From positions 1 through 12,672 of the forward strand of contig JAGFVZ010000028.1 in NCBI GenBank assembly GCA_017640265.1: a stretch of DNA of 12,672 bases. Direction: 5' to 3'. Position numbers and translations under genes: made by a program. Under the pieces are notes generated by a model, which saw nothing but the letters and a program-made list of their open reading frames with translations, did not search any database and had not been told where the DNA came from. The DNA comes from Anoxypelagibacter denitrificans. GTDB lineage: Bacteria > Pseudomonadota > Alphaproteobacteria > Pelagibacterales > Pelagibacteraceae. Every line of letters starts with the position of its first letter. Position 1 is the stretch's first letter. This document shows positions 12,640 through 12,672 of the stretch, piece by piece.

Positions 12640-12672
12640 ATTTTGTAAGTTATTAATATTAATTCTTTTTCC
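12632..12672 (+). CDS. 5' end of an exported protein, possibly BamB (partial)
   Basis: An ATG at 12632, inside the end of the preceding gene, opens a frame reading MNKFCKLLILILF to the window edge with no stop. The Lys-rich start followed by a hydrophobic run is a typical signal-peptide beginning. In many alphaproteobacteria a YfgM-like gene is followed by bamB, an outer-membrane assembly lipoprotein with PQQ-type propeller repeats, and then der. That makes BamB the leading guess, but 13 residues cannot prove it. Confidence 0.5.
   Translation, partial: MNKFCKLLILILF

Overview
The window reads as a compact stretch of a small, AT-rich alphaproteobacterial genome. The most likely source is the marine SAR11 clade (Pelagibacterales). 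The reasons are very A/T-rich, lysine- and asparagine-heavy coding sequence, gaps of 0 to about 80 bp between most genes, few Shine-Dalgarno sequences, and alphaproteobacterial versions of the genes (short-form Psd with an FGS cleavage site, CDP-alcohol transferase PssA, eukaryote-like type II isocitrate dehydrogenase). This taxonomic call is an inference from gene content and composition; no marker such as rRNA is present.

Layout: the last codons of an unidentified gene (1-62) precede a TolC-family outer-membrane channel (76-1362). recA (1446-2549) follows behind two adjacent dyads that may be an SOS-type operator. The 232-bp gap after recA is the largest in the window and the richest in structure: a perfect 30-bp palindrome, two small dyads, a second hairpin sharing the same CGAAAGG/CCTTTCG core, a 17-bp operator-like dyad over a possible promoter, and one of the few strong Shine-Dalgarno sites. 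It leads into an AldB/ExaC-type aldehyde dehydrogenase (2782-4335) and its usual companion, a DUF779 protein (4381-4728), separated by a GC-rich hairpin. alaS (4761-7433) then runs into the convergent icd (8640-7426), and their 3' ends overlap by 8 bp.

icd and psd diverge from a 68-bp region that carries an exact 14-bp inverted repeat, one arm beside each start codon. On the plus strand, psd and pssA abut with no spacer and encode the two consecutive steps from CDP-diacylglycerol through phosphatidylserine to phosphatidylethanolamine. They are followed by rlmE (23S rRNA 2'-O-methyltransferase), a small secreted TPR-like protein, panB (first committed step of pantothenate synthesis), a membrane-anchored TPR-like protein, and the first codons of a further exported protein cut by the window edge, possibly BamB. 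From psd to the end the genes probably form one or more co-directional transcription units.

Most of the window is ordinary core metabolism. What merits a second look is the noncoding DNA: the recA-aldehyde dehydrogenase gap, the aldehyde dehydrogenase-DUF779 hairpin, the symmetric icd/psd promoter region, and the recA upstream dyads. The DUF779 protein is the main gene of unknown biochemical function. I saw no tRNA, rRNA, CRISPR array, insertion sequence or phage gene, and no convincing new multi-gene system.
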